In this document: positions 7,915-16,693 of the stretch, piece after piece
Layout: each line of letters starts with the position of its first letter
How positions within the stretch are numbered: position 1 is the stretch's first letter
Source: Hylemonella sp.
GTDB lineage: Bacteria; Pseudomonadota; Gammaproteobacteria; Burkholderiales; Burkholderiaceae_C
Direction of reading: 5' to 3'
Assembly: GCA_030695415.1 (NCBI GenBank)
Contig: JAUYQZ010000046.1
Span: forward strand, 186,001-250,000
Length of the DNA: 64,000 bases
The notes under the pieces: generated by a model
What the model was told of the DNA's origin: nothing
Seen by the model: only the letters and a program-made list of their open reading frames with translations
Databases searched by the model: none
Made by a program: the position numbers and the translations under genes

Positions 7915-8214
7915 ATGTTTTTGATCCTGATCGCCATCGGCTGGCTGTACGTGGCCCTGCTCATGGCCGTGGCTGAAGCCACCAGCCCGATCGGCAGCGT
8001 GCTGGGCGCGATCGTCACTTTTCTGCTGTACGGTTTGGGGCCGGTGGGTCTGCTGCTCTACATCCTGGGCACGCCAGCGCGCAAGAAACTGCGCCGTCAG
8101 CGGGAGGCGGAAGAACAGGCGGCCTGGCAGCAGGCCCAGGACACCTCAAGCCAGCCAGATGCAGGCGGCCAGGCGGCCGCTGACGCGGTCACGCCGGTGC
8201 GAAAAGAACCGTGA
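7915..8214 (+). CDS. Small two-segment membrane protein, unknown function
   Basis: This 99-residue protein has two hydrophobic helices (about residues 2-22 and 29-50, with SPIGSVLGA between) and then a charged C-terminal tail (RKKLRRQREAEEQAAWQQAQ) likely in the cytoplasm. I do not recognise a characterised family. It is divergent from phaC, and its last 69 bases overlap the 3' end of pgeF on the opposite strand. Codon usage follows the neighbours. The ATG at 7915 is the first that gives a plausible membrane protein. Confidence 0.65.
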   Translation: MFLILIAIGWLYVALLMAVAEATSPIGSVLGAIVTFLLYGLGPVGLLLYILGTPARKKLRRQREAEEQAAWQQAQDTSSQPDAGGQAAADAVTPVRKEP

Positions 8215-8904
8215 TGGGTTCGTGACCGTGCACCAGAACGCTGAGCCCTCATTGCCATAGACCTGGTCGATCCCCAGCGCGGTCAGGCGCAGCCTGGCCA
8301 GGGCCGGCAGATCCGCCAGCCATTTGCCGGGTGCGGCCGCCGGATGGAAGCAACTGGCGGCTCCTGGGTTGCGCTCTTCGAAGGCCGCCTTCACCTCCGG
8401 TCCGACCTCAAAGGCCTGCGGCCCGATGCAGGGGCCGAGCCAGACCATGAGCTCGCCCGCATCAACCCGCAGGGCTGCGTACAGGGTTTCGATCACCCCC
8501 ACCCCACCCTCACCCGCCAGGCCGCGCCAGCCGGCGTGTGCGGCAGCCACGACACTGCCGCGGACGTCGGTGAACAACAGGGGCAGGCAATCCGCCACCA
8601 TGATGGTGCAGGCCACGCCGGGCTCGCGCGTGAGGCAGGCATCAGCCTCGGTGCCCTGCAAGGTGTGCGCATCAAGGGTCACCACGCCGCGCCCGTGCAC
8701 CTGCTGCAGAAACACCGGTCGCGCCGCGATGGCCTGCGCCAGCACGGCACGGTTGGCACCTACGGCCAGCGGGTCGTCGCCGACGTGATCGCCGAGGTTC
8801 AGGCTGTCATAGGGCGCGACCGATCGCCCGCCGACACGCGTGGTGCACACGGCACGCACGGTGGCCGGTGCCGGCCACTTGGGAACGAGCCAGTCGGGAT
8901 GCAC
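8146..8904 (-). CDS. pgeF: Peptidoglycan editing factor PgeF (laccase-domain, YfiH family)
   Basis: This 252-residue protein carries the family signatures QQVHGRGV (His70), MVADCLPLLF (Cys106) and AAHAGWRG (His123), the expected zinc-binding trio, followed by GPCIGPQAFEVG. In E. coli, PgeF prevents wrong amino acids (L-Ser for L-Ala) from entering peptidoglycan; homologues were earlier called polyphenol oxidases. The start is GTG. It lies 15 bases downstream of the GST-type isomerase, so the two are probably cotranscribed. Its 3' end overlaps the convergent small membrane gene by 69 bases. Confidence 0.9.
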   Translation of the reverse strand: MHPDWLVPKWPAPATVRAVCTTRVGGRSVAPYDSLNLGDHVGDDPLAVGANRAVLAQAIAARPVFLQQVHGRGVVTLDAHTLQGTEADACLTREPGVACTIMVADCLPLLFTDVRGSVVAAAHAGWRGLAGEGGVGVIETLYAALRVDAGELMVWLGPCIGPQAFEVGPEVKAAFEERNPGAASCFHPAAAPGKWLADLPALARLRLTALGIDQVYGNEGSAFWCTVTNPSRFFSHRRDRVSGRLAACIWLA

Positions 8905-8919
8905 CGGATCACGCCCCGT

Positions 8920-9585
8920 TCAAGGCTCGTTGTCCGGGCAGCTGGACGGCTGCGCCTGCTGGAACGCGGGCAGCTGCATGCAGGCAGCAAAGGCGCCCAT
9001 GGTCAGCGGCAGACCCTCGAAGTTCACCTCGAAGCGCTGGCCGTTGAAGATCTGCGGGACCAGGCAGCAGTCGGCCAGGGTGGGCGTGTCGCCCCAGCAG
9101 TAGACCGAAGGCGACAGGCCGGCCTGCTGGCGCTGTGCAGCCAGGGTGGCGAGCTGGCGCTCGAAGCTCTCCAGGCCCTCGCGCACCCAATGGCGGTACC
9201 AGGTGTTCTTGGCGTCTTCACTGACCTTGAGCTCACGCACGAGGTACTTGAGCACGCGCAGGTTGTTGAGCGGATGGATCTCGCAGGCGATGGACTGCGC
9301 CAGCGCCCGCACCTTGGCGCGGCCGGCCGCATCGGCGGGCAGCAGCGGCGGCTGGGGATGGGTTTCGTCCAGGTACTCGATGATGGCCATGGACTGCGAC
9401 AGGTGCTCGCCGTCCACTTCCAGCAGGGGCACCAGGCGGTCGGCCGAGACCTCGGCGTAGCCGGGCAGCTTGTGGTCGCCGCGCGCCAGGTGCACGGGGA
9501 GGTAGTCGTAGCTCAGGCCCTTGAGCGCCAGCGCGATGCGCACGCGAAAGGACGCGGAAGATCGGAAGTAGTTGTGCAGCTTCAT
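8920..9585 (-). CDS. Maleylpyruvate / maleylacetoacetate isomerase (zeta-class GST)
   Basis: This 221-residue glutathione S-transferase starts MKLHNYFRSSASFRVRIAL, where the SSASFRVR segment is the zeta-class glutathione site. QSMAIIEYLDE completes the thioredoxin-fold half, and DTPTLADCCLVPQIFN marks the helical half. Zeta enzymes isomerise maleylacetoacetate (tyrosine pathway) or maleylpyruvate (gentisate pathway, NagL type). The gentisate dioxygenase and FAH-family hydrolase within 3 kb favour maleylpyruvate here; no homogentisate dioxygenase is in the window. The glutathione-dependent isomerisation would yield fumarylpyruvate for the hydrolase at 11646. Confidence 0.85.
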   Translation of the reverse strand: MKLHNYFRSSASFRVRIALALKGLSYDYLPVHLARGDHKLPGYAEVSADRLVPLLEVDGEHLSQSMAIIEYLDETHPQPPLLPADAAGRAKVRALAQSIACEIHPLNNLRVLKYLVRELKVSEDAKNTWYRHWVREGLESFERQLATLAAQRQQAGLSPSVYCWGDTPTLADCCLVPQIFNGQRFEVNFEGLPLTMGAFAACMQLPAFQQAQPSSCPDNEP

Positions 9586-9660
9586 ACCGTCAAGGATACC
9601 GCCCTTGCCCACCCTGAAGGCTGAGGGAGAATCCGGGCAACGTTCAAAAAAGGAGCCCCC

Positions 9661-9963
9661 ATGATTCTTGAAATCGCCGACATCCGCATCCACGCCGATC
9701 AGCAGACCGCCTTTGATGAAGCCATCCAGCGCGGCCTGGCGACCGTCATCAGCCAGGCCCGGGGTTACCGCGGCTTCAAGGTCAACAAGGGGGTCGAGCA
9801 TCCGGACCGCTACATTCTGATGATTTTCTGGGAGACGCTGGAGGACCACACCGTGCACTTCCGCCAGTCGCCAGCCTTTGCCGAGTGGCGCGCCATCGTG
9901 GGGCCCTTCTTCGCCGCGCCGCCGGTGGTGGAGCATTTCACCCTGCTGGCGAAATCAGACTGA
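9661..9963 (+). CDS. Antibiotic biosynthesis monooxygenase (ABM) domain protein
   Basis: This 100-residue protein has the ferredoxin-like ABM fold: an initial strand MILEIADIRI, a central GYRGFKVNKGVE, and YILMIFWETLEDHTVHFR followed by AFAEWRAIVGPFF. Family members are small dimeric, often cofactor-free oxygenases or quinol- and aromatic-handling proteins. The ribosome site aaggag is strong. It sits between the GST isomerase and the MarR regulator of the gentisate module, so an auxiliary role with aromatic intermediates is possible but unproven. Confidence 0.8.
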   Translation: MILEIADIRIHADQQTAFDEAIQRGLATVISQARGYRGFKVNKGVEHPDRYILMIFWETLEDHTVHFRQSPAFAEWRAIVGPFFAAPPVVEHFTLLAKSD

Positions 9964-9974
9964 GTCGGATCCGA

Positions 9975-10421
9975 TCAGTCGGCGCCAGTCGATTCGTGGC
10001 CGGCCACGAGCTTGCCGAGCAGTCGCACGAACTGCTCGCTCTCAGTGGCTGACAGAGGTGCGAGGATGCGCGCCTGCGCTCGGGCCACGACCCGCTTCAT
10101 CTGCTGCACCGTCTGCTCGCCCTCGGGGGTGACCCAGAGCAGCTTGCGCCGCCGGTCGTGCGGATCCGCCTCGCGCCGCACCCAGCCCTTGGCCTCCAGC
10201 CGGCCGATGACGGAGCCGGAGGTGGCCGGGTCGAACGCCACCCGGGCGGCCAGCGTCACCTGGTCGGCGCCGGGCGCCTCCAGGAGCGCGTTGAGCATGG
10301 CGAACTGCACGGGAGTAACGTCGAACCGGGCCGTTTCCTCCATGAAGACGGCCACCGCGCACTGCTGGGCACGCCGGATCAGGTGCCCGGGCGCCTGCTT
10401 GAAATCGAAGCTTTTTGACAT
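9975..10421 (-). CDS. MarR-family transcriptional regulator
   Basis: This 148-residue winged-helix protein has the MarR layout: [13 protein letters not shown] then [46 protein letters not shown], in which the recognition helix and the DxRRR wing are conserved. MarR proteins are usually dimeric repressors released by aromatic ligands. It is divergent from the gentisate dioxygenase with 172 bases between the two starts, so it probably controls the gentisate operon and itself. The inverted repeats at 10482-10522 are candidate operators. Confidence 0.88.
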   Translation of the reverse strand: MSKSFDFKQAPGHLIRRAQQCAVAVFMEETARFDVTPVQFAMLNALLEAPGADQVTLAARVAFDPATSGSVIGRLEAKGWVRREADPHDRRRKLLWVTPEGEQTVQQMKRVVARAQARILAPLSATESEQFVRLLGKLVAGHESTGAD

Positions 10422-10481
10422 GCGCTCAGTGTATTACCCAGGGGAATTCCCGCATCCGCTCGGGGAAAACCCGGTGCCGCA

Positions 10482-10522
10482 GCAGGTCGACAATATGCAT
10501 ACTTACTAAATGGACGACCTGC
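10482..10522. promoter_or_regulatory. Candidate operator: inverted repeat around TATGCATA
   Basis: GCAGGTCG (10482-10489) and CGACCTGC (10515-10522) are a perfect 8-bp inverted repeat. Between them TATGCATA (10494-10501) is itself a perfect palindrome. The element lies between the divergent marR and gentisate dioxygenase genes, about 70 bases upstream of the latter's chosen start, where MarR-type operators are usual. Assignment as operator is inference. Confidence 0.45.
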
Positions 10523-10593
10523 ACGTCCACTGGCAAGAGCCCACGTCGCGCATTCCGTCCGCGATGTCACAATGCCAGCCCGCAGGAAAAACC

Positions 10594-11649
10594 ATGGACG
10601 CCCCCCTCCCTTCCGCCACCGCCCGCCAGGCGCTCTACCGCGAGATGTCGCCGCTGAACCTGACCCCGCTGTGGGAGGTGCTGCACGCGCTGGTGCCGCC
10701 GCAGCCGGCCTCGCCCTGTGTGCCAGCCCATTGGAAGTACGAGGAAGTACGGCCCTACCTGAAACGCGCTGGCGAGATCATCACGGCGGAAGAGGCCGTG
10801 CGCCGCGTACTGATCCTGGAGAACCCGGCGCTGCGCGGCCAGTCGGCCGTGACGCAGTCGCTCTACGCCGGCCTTCAGCTGATCCTGCCCGGCGAAGTCG
10901 CGCCCAGCCACCGCCACACGCAAAGCGCGCTGCGCTTCATCGTGGAAGGCACCGGGGCCTATACGGCCGTGGACGGCGAGCGCACCACCATGCACCCGGG
11001 CGACTTCATCATCACGCCGAGCTGGACCTGGCACGACCATGGCAACGAGGTGGAAGAGCCGGTGGTCTGGCTCGACGGCCTGGACATCCCGATGATCCGT
11101 TTCTTCGATGCCGGCTTTGCCGAGAACGGCGCCGCCAGGTCGCAGTCGCTCACGCGGCCCGAGGGCAGCAGCTTTGCGCGTTATGGCCACAACATGGCGC
11201 CGGTGCGCGGCGATGCCCCCTTCGGAGCCACCTCGCCCATCTTCAGCTATCCCTACGAGCGCAGCCGCGAGGCCCTGCACCAGCTCGAGCGCTGCGCGCC
11301 GCTGGACGCCTGGGACGGCTACAAGCTGCGCTACATCAACCCGCTGACCGGCGGCACGCCCATGCCCACCCTCCAGCCCTTCCTGCAGCGCCTGCCCGCG
11401 GGCTTCGACGGCCAGGGCTGGCGCCAGACCGATGGCGCGGTCTACAGCGTGGTCGAGGGCGCAGGTACGGCGACGATAGAAGGTCCGAAGGGCACGCTAC
11501 GATTCGATTTCCAAGCGCGCGACCATTTCGTCGTGCCGTCCTGGCAGACGCTGCGCCTGCAGTCGACGGCCGGTTGCGTGCTTTTCAGTTTCACAGACCG
11601 TCCGGTGCAGCAGGCCCTGGGCATCCACAAAGAAGAAAGGCTCGCATGA
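10594..11649 (+). CDS. Gentisate 1,2-dioxygenase
   Basis: This 351-residue bicupin ring-cleavage enzyme converts gentisate (2,5-dihydroxybenzoate) to maleylpyruvate using Fe(II). The N-terminal cupin shows the iron ligands His106 and His108 in [12 protein letters not shown] and His147 in [11 protein letters not shown]. The second cupin is around residues 260-345. The family hallmark [14 protein letters not shown] is present. I chose the ATG at 10594 (ribosome site caggaa); in-frame ATGs at 10510 and 10564 lack homology. Its stop overlaps the start of the FAH-family gene (ATGA), so the two are translationally coupled. Confidence 0.92.
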   Translation: MDAPLPSATARQALYREMSPLNLTPLWEVLHALVPPQPASPCVPAHWKYEEVRPYLKRAGEIITAEEAVRRVLILENPALRGQSAVTQSLYAGLQLILPGEVAPSHRHTQSALRFIVEGTGAYTAVDGERTTMHPGDFIITPSWTWHDHGNEVEEPVVWLDGLDIPMIRFFDAGFAENGAARSQSLTRPEGSSFARYGHNMAPVRGDAPFGATSPIFSYPYERSREALHQLERCAPLDAWDGYKLRYINPLTGGTPMPTLQPFLQRLPAGFDGQGWRQTDGAVYSVVEGAGTATIEGPKGTLRFDFQARDHFVVPSWQTLRLQSTAGCVLFSFTDRPVQQALGIHKEERLA

Positions 11650-12341
11650 GTTTCGTCATCGCCGCACCAGCCCCCGTCTCCGTGCCCGTGGTCGGCAGCA
11701 AGGACCGTTTCCCCGTCGGCCGCATCTACTGCGTCGGCCGCAACTACGTGGCGCACGCGCAGGAGATGGGCTTCACCGGCCGCGAGCCGCCCTTCTTTTT
11801 CATCAAGCCGGCCGACAACTGCCTGGTCATCGAGCCGGGCCAGACCGCAGAACTGCACTACCCGAGCCTGACCAAGGACTTCCACCACGAGATCGAACTG
11901 GTGGCCTGCATTGGCACCGGTGGCAAGAACATCAAGGCCGCCGATGCGAAGAAACACATCTGGGGCTACGCCGTGGGCCTGGACATGACCCGGCGCGACC
12001 TGCAGGGTGAGCAGAAGAAGCTGGGGCGCCCCTGGTGCATCGGCAAGACCTTCGACGAGGCCTGCCCCATCGGCGCCATCACGCCGACGGCCCAGGCCGG
12101 CGACGTGGACAAGGCGGAGATCTGGCTGCAGGTCAACGGCCAGGACCGCCAGCGCAGCGATGTGTCCAAGCTGATCTGGAACATCGGCGAGATCATCGAG
12201 CACCTGAGCACGGCCTGGGAGCTCAAACCCGGCGACCTGATCTACACCGGCACGCCCGAAGGTGTGGCCGCGGTGGTGTCGGGGGACGTCATGGAAGGCG
12301 GCGTGGCCGGCCTGACGACGATCAAACTCAAGGTCATCTGA
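11646..12341 (+). CDS. Fumarylacetoacetate hydrolase family (probable fumarylpyruvate hydrolase)
   Basis: This 231-residue protein has the FAH catalytic fold: [37 protein letters not shown] with acidic metal ligands, [14 protein letters not shown] and [15 protein letters not shown]. In the gentisate pathway this family cleaves fumarylpyruvate to fumarate and pyruvate (NagK type). Overlap by four bases with the dioxygenase stop supports that substrate over fumarylacetoacetate. A divalent metal (Mg or Mn) is expected. Identity of the substrate is inferred from context. Confidence 0.88.
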   Translation: MSFVIAAPAPVSVPVVGSKDRFPVGRIYCVGRNYVAHAQEMGFTGREPPFFFIKPADNCLVIEPGQTAELHYPSLTKDFHHEIELVACIGTGGKNIKAADAKKHIWGYAVGLDMTRRDLQGEQKKLGRPWCIGKTFDEACPIGAITPTAQAGDVDKAEIWLQVNGQDRQRSDVSKLIWNIGEIIEHLSTAWELKPGDLIYTGTPEGVAAVVSGDVMEGGVAGLTTIKLKVI

Positions 12342-12376
12342 CGAATGGCCAGGCCGCAGCCCTACAATCCCGGCCC

Positions 12377-12859
12377 ATGATTCACAAGTTGTTGGGGAAG
12401 CTGGCCGGGCTCTGCGCCATCCTGGCCGGCATACTGCTGACCGTCATCACACTGATGACCTGTCTGAGCGTGCTGGGGCGCAACACCACCGGGACTACGC
12501 TCGTCGGTGACTTCGAGCTCACGGGGGTGGCCGCCGGCGCCGCCATCGCCCTCTTCCTGCCCTGGTGCCAGTTCCGGCGCGGCAACATCATCGTGGACTT
12601 TTTCACCTCGGGCGCGAGCCCGCGCACCACCGCCGGGCTCGACCGCCTGGGTGCCGCTCTGCTGGGCCTGGCCATGGCCCTGCTGGCCTGGCGCACGGTG
12701 CTCGGCGGCCTGAGCGCCTGGTCCACGCAATCCACCACCATGATGCTGGGCTTTCCCGAGTGGATCATCTATACGCTGATGGTCCCGCCGCTGGTGCTGA
12801 CAGCCTGCATCGGCCTGTGGCAGGCCCTGCAGGGCTTCGAAGTGGAGACCTCCACATGA
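12377..12859 (+). CDS. TRAP transporter small permease (DctQ family)
   Basis: This 160-residue protein has four hydrophobic segments and the DctQ features FELTGVAAGAAIALFLPW and FRRGNIIVDF. DctQ forms the small membrane subunit of a sodium-driven TRAP transporter with the DctM protein next door. It starts 35 bases after the FAH gene and overlaps dctM by four bases. The position within the gentisate operon suggests uptake of an aromatic or related carboxylate. Confidence 0.88.
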   Translation: MIHKLLGKLAGLCAILAGILLTVITLMTCLSVLGRNTTGTTLVGDFELTGVAAGAAIALFLPWCQFRRGNIIVDFFTSGASPRTTAGLDRLGAALLGLAMALLAWRTVLGGLSAWSTQSTTMMLGFPEWIIYTLMVPPLVLTACIGLWQALQGFEVETST

Positions 12860-14175
12860 CGCCACTGCTGCTGACCCTGCTGATCTTCGGCGTGATGCTG
12901 GGGCTGATGGTCGTGCGCATCCCGATCGCCATCGCCATGTTCGTGGCCGGCTGTGCCGGTTACCTGCTGCAGGCCGGCTGGCTGCCGCTGTCCAGCTTCC
13001 TCAACACCCAGGCCTTTGCGCGCTTCGCCAGCTACGACCTGTCGGTGATACCGCTGTTCATCCTGATGGGGCACTTCGCCACGCAGGGTGGGATCTCCAA
13101 GGCCCTGTTCACCTTCGCCAGCGCCCTCATGGCGAGCGTACGCGGCGGCCTGGCCATGGCCTCGGTGATGGCCAGCGCAGCGTTCGGCGCCATTTGCGGC
13201 TCCTCGGTGGCAACGGCGGCCACCATCACCTCGGTGGCCCTGCCTGAGATGAAGCGCCACGGTTATTCAGGCCGCCTGGCCACCGGCACGCTGGCCGCTG
13301 GCGGTACCCTGGGCATCCTGATCCCGCCCTCGGTCCCGCTGGTGATCTACGCCATCCTGACCGAACAGAACATTGCCAAGCTGTTTGCCGCGGCCATGGT
13401 GCCCGGCATCATCGCCATGCTGGGCTACATGGCGGCCATCGCCGTCTACGTGCGTCTGGTGCCGGGTCATGCCCCCGAGCACGACACCGTCACCGAGCGC
13501 GTCAACCTGCAATCGCTGCTGGGCGTGATCCCGATCGCGCTGATCTTCCTGATCGTCTTCGGCGGCATCTACGGCGGCATCTTCACCCCCACCGAGGGCG
13601 CGGCCGTGGGAACGGCCGCCACCTTCGTGGCCGCCCTGCTCAAGCGCGAGTTGAGCTGGGCCAAGCTCAAGCACTGCTTCTATGCCACGGCCGAAGGTTC
13701 GGCCATGATCTTCATGATCTTCATCGGTGCCGACCTGATGAACGCCGCACTGGCGCTGACCCAGGTGCCGACCCAGCTGGCCAGCCTGGTCGGCGGCTGG
13801 GGCCTGCCGCCGCTGATGGTGGTCAGCGCCATCCTGCTGGTGTATGTCGTGCTGGGCGCGGTGATGGACGAGCTGTCCATGCTGCTGCTGACCATTCCGA
13901 TCTTCTTTCCCCTGGTCATGGGTCTGGACTTCGGCCTGCCCAAGGAATCGGTCGCCATCTGGTTCGGCATCATGTGCCTGATGACGGTGGGCTTCGGCCT
14001 GCTGGCGCCCCCTGTGGGCCTGAACGTCTACGTGGTCAACGGCATGGCCAGGGACGTGCCCATCGCCGAGAGCTACCGCGGCGTGCTGCCCTTTCTGGTC
14101 AGCGACGTGCTGCGTACCCTGCTGCTGCTGTTCTTCCCGGCCATCTCCCTGTGGCTGGTGAAGTACGTGGGTTGA
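12856..14175 (+). CDS. TRAP transporter large permease (DctM family)
   Basis: This 439-residue protein has about a dozen hydrophobic segments and the DctM hallmarks VRIPIAIAMFVAG, FAAICGSS-like FGAICGSSVATAATI, and GGTLGILIPPSVPLVIYA. It is the transport channel of a TRAP system and works with the DctQ gene before it and the DctP receptor after it. The start overlaps the dctQ stop. Length is normal for the family (about 425-440). Confidence 0.92.
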   Translation: MTPLLLTLLIFGVMLGLMVVRIPIAIAMFVAGCAGYLLQAGWLPLSSFLNTQAFARFASYDLSVIPLFILMGHFATQGGISKALFTFASALMASVRGGLAMASVMASAAFGAICGSSVATAATITSVALPEMKRHGYSGRLATGTLAAGGTLGILIPPSVPLVIYAILTEQNIAKLFAAAMVPGIIAMLGYMAAIAVYVRLVPGHAPEHDTVTERVNLQSLLGVIPIALIFLIVFGGIYGGIFTPTEGAAVGTAATFVAALLKRELSWAKLKHCFYATAEGSAMIFMIFIGADLMNAALALTQVPTQLASLVGGWGLPPLMVVSAILLVYVVLGAVMDELSMLLLTIPIFFPLVMGLDFGLPKESVAIWFGIMCLMTVGFGLLAPPVGLNVYVVNGMARDVPIAESYRGVLPFLVSDVLRTLLLLFFPAISLWLVKYVG

Positions 14176-14257
14176 CGGGGTATGTTGAGGGAAAGCCCCA
14201 GCACGAAACAGCACAGATTTCAGCTAAGGTGCCGGCAGACCATTCCAGGAGACCCCC

Positions 14258-15301
14258 ATGATCCAACGCCGTACCCTGCTCAAATCCACCGCCGCCGCTG
14301 CAGCGCTCGGCGTCCCGACCCTGGGCCTGGCCCAGCAGAGCGTGACTCTCAAGTTCCACACCTTCATGTCCCCCATGTCGGCCGTCTGGAACACCATGCA
14401 CAAACCCTGGATGGAGAAGGTCGAGAAGGACTCGGGCGGCCGCATCAAGTTCGAGGCCTACCCGGCCATGCAGCTGGGCGGCACCCCCGTGCAGTTGTAT
14501 GACCAGGCGCGTGACGGCGTGGTCGACGTGGTCTGGACCCTGCCGGGCAACACCGCGGGCCGCTTCCCGCGCGTCGAGGTGTTCGAGTTGCCCTTCATGC
14601 TCAACAACGCCGAGGCCACCTCCAAGGCCTATTGGGAATACGTGCAGACCGTCGCGGTCGACGAGTTCAAGGACACGCAATTGCTCGCCCTGCACGTGCA
14701 CGGCCCCGGCATGTTCCATACCAAGGACAAGCAGATCAGGAGCCCGGCCGATCTCAAGGGTCTGAAGATGCGCGGCCCGACCCGCCAGGTCACCAAGCTG
14801 CTGCAGTCGGTGGGCGCCACGCCGGTGGGCATGCCGCTGCCACAGATCCCGGACGCCCTGTCCAAGGGCACGATTGATGGCTGCGTGATTCCCTGGGAAG
14901 TGGTGCCGGCCGTCAAGGTGCACGAGCTCACCAAGTTCCACACCGAGTTCCCGGTCGGGCACACGGGTCTGTACACCACGACCTTCGTGATGACCATGAA
15001 CAAACCCAAGTACGAGTCGCTCGCGCCGGACCTCAAGAAGGTCATCGACAACAACTCCGGTCTGGCCACCTCGGGCTGGCTGGGCAAGCAACAGCAGGCC
15101 AGCGACGTGCCGGGCCGCAAGCCCTCCGTGGAGCGCGGCAACACCATCTACACGCTGAGCAATGCCGAGGCGGCTGAGTTCGTCAAGCTCTCCTCGCAGG
15201 TGGACGACGAATGGGTGGCAGACATGAACAAGCGCGGCTTTGACGGCAAGAAGCTGCTGCAAAGCGCCAAGGACCTGATCGCCAAGCACGGGAAGGCCTG
15301 A
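14258..15301 (+). CDS. TRAP transporter substrate-binding protein (DctP family)
   Basis: This 347-residue periplasmic receptor begins MIQRRTLLKSTAAAAALGVP, a signal with a twin-arginine-like RRTLLK motif and an Ala-rich end. The mature part starts QQSVTLKFHTF. The typical DctP segment LKGLKMRGPTRQVTKLL contains the Arg that binds a substrate carboxylate. A good ribosome site (aggaga) precedes the ATG. It completes the DctQ-DctM-DctP set and is followed by a terminator. The ligand is unknown; gentisate or 3-hydroxybenzoate are candidates by context. Confidence 0.9.
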   Translation: MIQRRTLLKSTAAAAALGVPTLGLAQQSVTLKFHTFMSPMSAVWNTMHKPWMEKVEKDSGGRIKFEAYPAMQLGGTPVQLYDQARDGVVDVVWTLPGNTAGRFPRVEVFELPFMLNNAEATSKAYWEYVQTVAVDEFKDTQLLALHVHGPGMFHTKDKQIRSPADLKGLKMRGPTRQVTKLLQSVGATPVGMPLPQIPDALSKGTIDGCVIPWEVVPAVKVHELTKFHTEFPVGHTGLYTTTFVMTMNKPKYESLAPDLKKVIDNNSGLATSGWLGKQQQASDVPGRKPSVERGNTIYTLSNAEAAEFVKLSSQVDDEWVADMNKRGFDGKKLLQSAKDLIAKHGKA

Positions 15302-15318
15302 GCGATCTGTACCCCATG

Positions 15319-15346
15319 AAAAAGCGCCCGACGGGCGCTTTTTTCA
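15319..15346 (+). terminator. Rho-independent terminator after dctP
   Basis: The sequence aaaagcgcccgacgggcgct folds into a GC stem (gcgccc and gggcgc, loop gac), flanked by A on the left and followed by six T. It lies 18 bases after the dctP stop and ends the gentisate/TRAP operon. Confidence 0.88.
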
Positions 15347-15461
15347 CGCCTGAACACAGCGCCCGGGAGTGGGCACAAGGCCGACCAGCACCGATGCGCT
15401 GCGCAAATGGCGTTCACGTCCGATGGAATGCTCCGGTTGGAGGGACCGGAGCACGGGAGGG

Positions 15462-16052
15462 TCAGAAGTTCGGACGCACCAGCCGCACCGTGAGCATGGA
15501 ACGCTTGGTGACATCACCCCGAGCTTCCCCCGTGCCCAGGTGCACCGCCCAGCCCTGCTGTACGCCGATGTGGTCGGTGTTGCCGCCCGTTCGGCCCTGC
15601 CGGATGTTTTCGTAATCGTAGGGATTGATGCGCGCTGCCGGATTGATGCTGGCCGTGATGGACCAGTGCCAGTCCTGCGGGGCTGCCGGAAATAGCGCCA
15701 TGTCCGGACTCGCGGGCTTGCCGACTTTACCGGCCAGGCGGCGCAGTTCCGGCACGCGCGGCAAGCGCCAGGCAACGCCCTCGGCCTTGGCCCGGGCCGC
15801 TGCCAGCGCCGTGGCTTCACCGTGGGTCATCAGCAGCGGCACTCCTGTGCAGCTCGCGCCGTTCCAGGCCATGCCCTGGACGCAGCGTGGCCAGGCCAGC
15901 TTGCTGCGGACATCCACCACATAGGCGCCATCCGCCGACAGGCTCCATTCCGCGGAAGCGGGGGTATCCACGGCCCAGGCTGGCGTGGCGAGGGCGGCAG
16001 CCACCAGACCGAGCAGAAGGAGCAGGCCATGAGAAAGCAGGCGGCGTTTCAT
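15462..16052 (-). CDS. Exported DUF1566-like protein
   Basis: This 196-residue protein has a signal peptide (MKRRLLSHGLLLLLGL to AWA). The body contains the DUF1566 (Lcl-like) pattern: DVRSKLAWPRCVQGM, GVAWRLPRVPELRRL and RTGGNTDHIGVQQGWAVHL, with a C-terminal VRLVRPNF. Two cysteines (in PRCVQG and SCTG) could form a disulfide. The domain's function is not known; it is seen in exported and C-type-lectin-like proteins. It is third in a minus-strand run after acuI and the isochorismatase gene, 16 bases downstream of the latter. Confidence 0.75.
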   Translation of the reverse strand: MKRRLLSHGLLLLLGLVAAALATPAWAVDTPASAEWSLSADGAYVVDVRSKLAWPRCVQGMAWNGASCTGVPLLMTHGEATALAAARAKAEGVAWRLPRVPELRRLAGKVGKPASPDMALFPAAPQDWHWSITASINPAARINPYDYENIRQGRTGGNTDHIGVQQGWAVHLGTGEARGDVTKRSMLTVRLVRPNF

Positions 16053-16068
16053 GGCACGAGTCTAGGGC

Positions 16069-16683
16069 CTATTTCACCAGCGTGAGCACCTCGGCAAAAG
16101 CCGGATGCTCGGCCGAGCGCAGCCACTCGAAGGCCACCATCTCGGTCGTGACCAACTCGGCCCCAGCGCCAGCCAGGCGGTCGAAGGCGGCATCGCGGTT
16201 GCGCTCGGTGCGCGAGCCGCAGGCGTCCGTCACCACCCAGACCTCGAATTCGTCGTCCAGCAGATCCAGCGCTGTCTGCAGCAGGCAGACATGCGCCTCG
16301 CAACCGGCCAGCACGACGGTGTTGCGCCCATCGGCTGGCTGGGCCGGCTTCTGGAGGTGCTTGGGCAGGCTACGCGCGTTGCCTTGCGGTGCACGCGCCG
16401 GCGGGCGCAGCAGCTCGGCCAGGCCGTCGGCCACGGCGCTGAAGCTCATCTTGGGGAAGGTCTTGCCGCCGGCCTGTGCAATCAGCGCTTGCAGCGCGGG
16501 TACGGTGGGGCCCAGTCCTGTGGGGTTTTCTTCGGTGGCGAAGACTGGCACCTGAAGCAGGCGCGCCATCTGCGCCAGGCGACTGGCGTTGGCCAGCACG
16601 GTGGCGCCTTCATGGATGGCGGGCATGAGCTTGCCCTGGTAGTCGACCAGCAGCAGCTGGGAATCGTCAAGTTCGAGCAGCAT
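16069..16683 (-). CDS. Isochorismatase-family cysteine hydrolase
   Basis: This 204-residue protein has the family's catalytic triad: Asp14 in LLVDYQGKLMP, Lys78 in FPKMSFSA and Cys133 in VLAGCEAHVCLLQTA. Related YcaC-like and nicotinamidase-like proteins hydrolyse amides or ethers, but the substrate here is unknown. A Pro/Arg-rich insert around residues 94-120 is longer than usual. The start MLLELDDSQLL has a strong ribosome site (gaagga), 10 bases after the acuI stop, so the two are cotranscribed. Confidence 0.85.
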   Translation of the reverse strand: MLLELDDSQLLLVDYQGKLMPAIHEGATVLANASRLAQMARLLQVPVFATEENPTGLGPTVPALQALIAQAGGKTFPKMSFSAVADGLAELLRPPARAPQGNARSLPKHLQKPAQPADGRNTVVLAGCEAHVCLLQTALDLLDDEFEVWVVTDACGSRTERNRDAAFDRLAGAGAELVTTEMVAFEWLRSAEHPAFAEVLTLVK

Positions 16684-16693
16684 CTTGTTTCCT

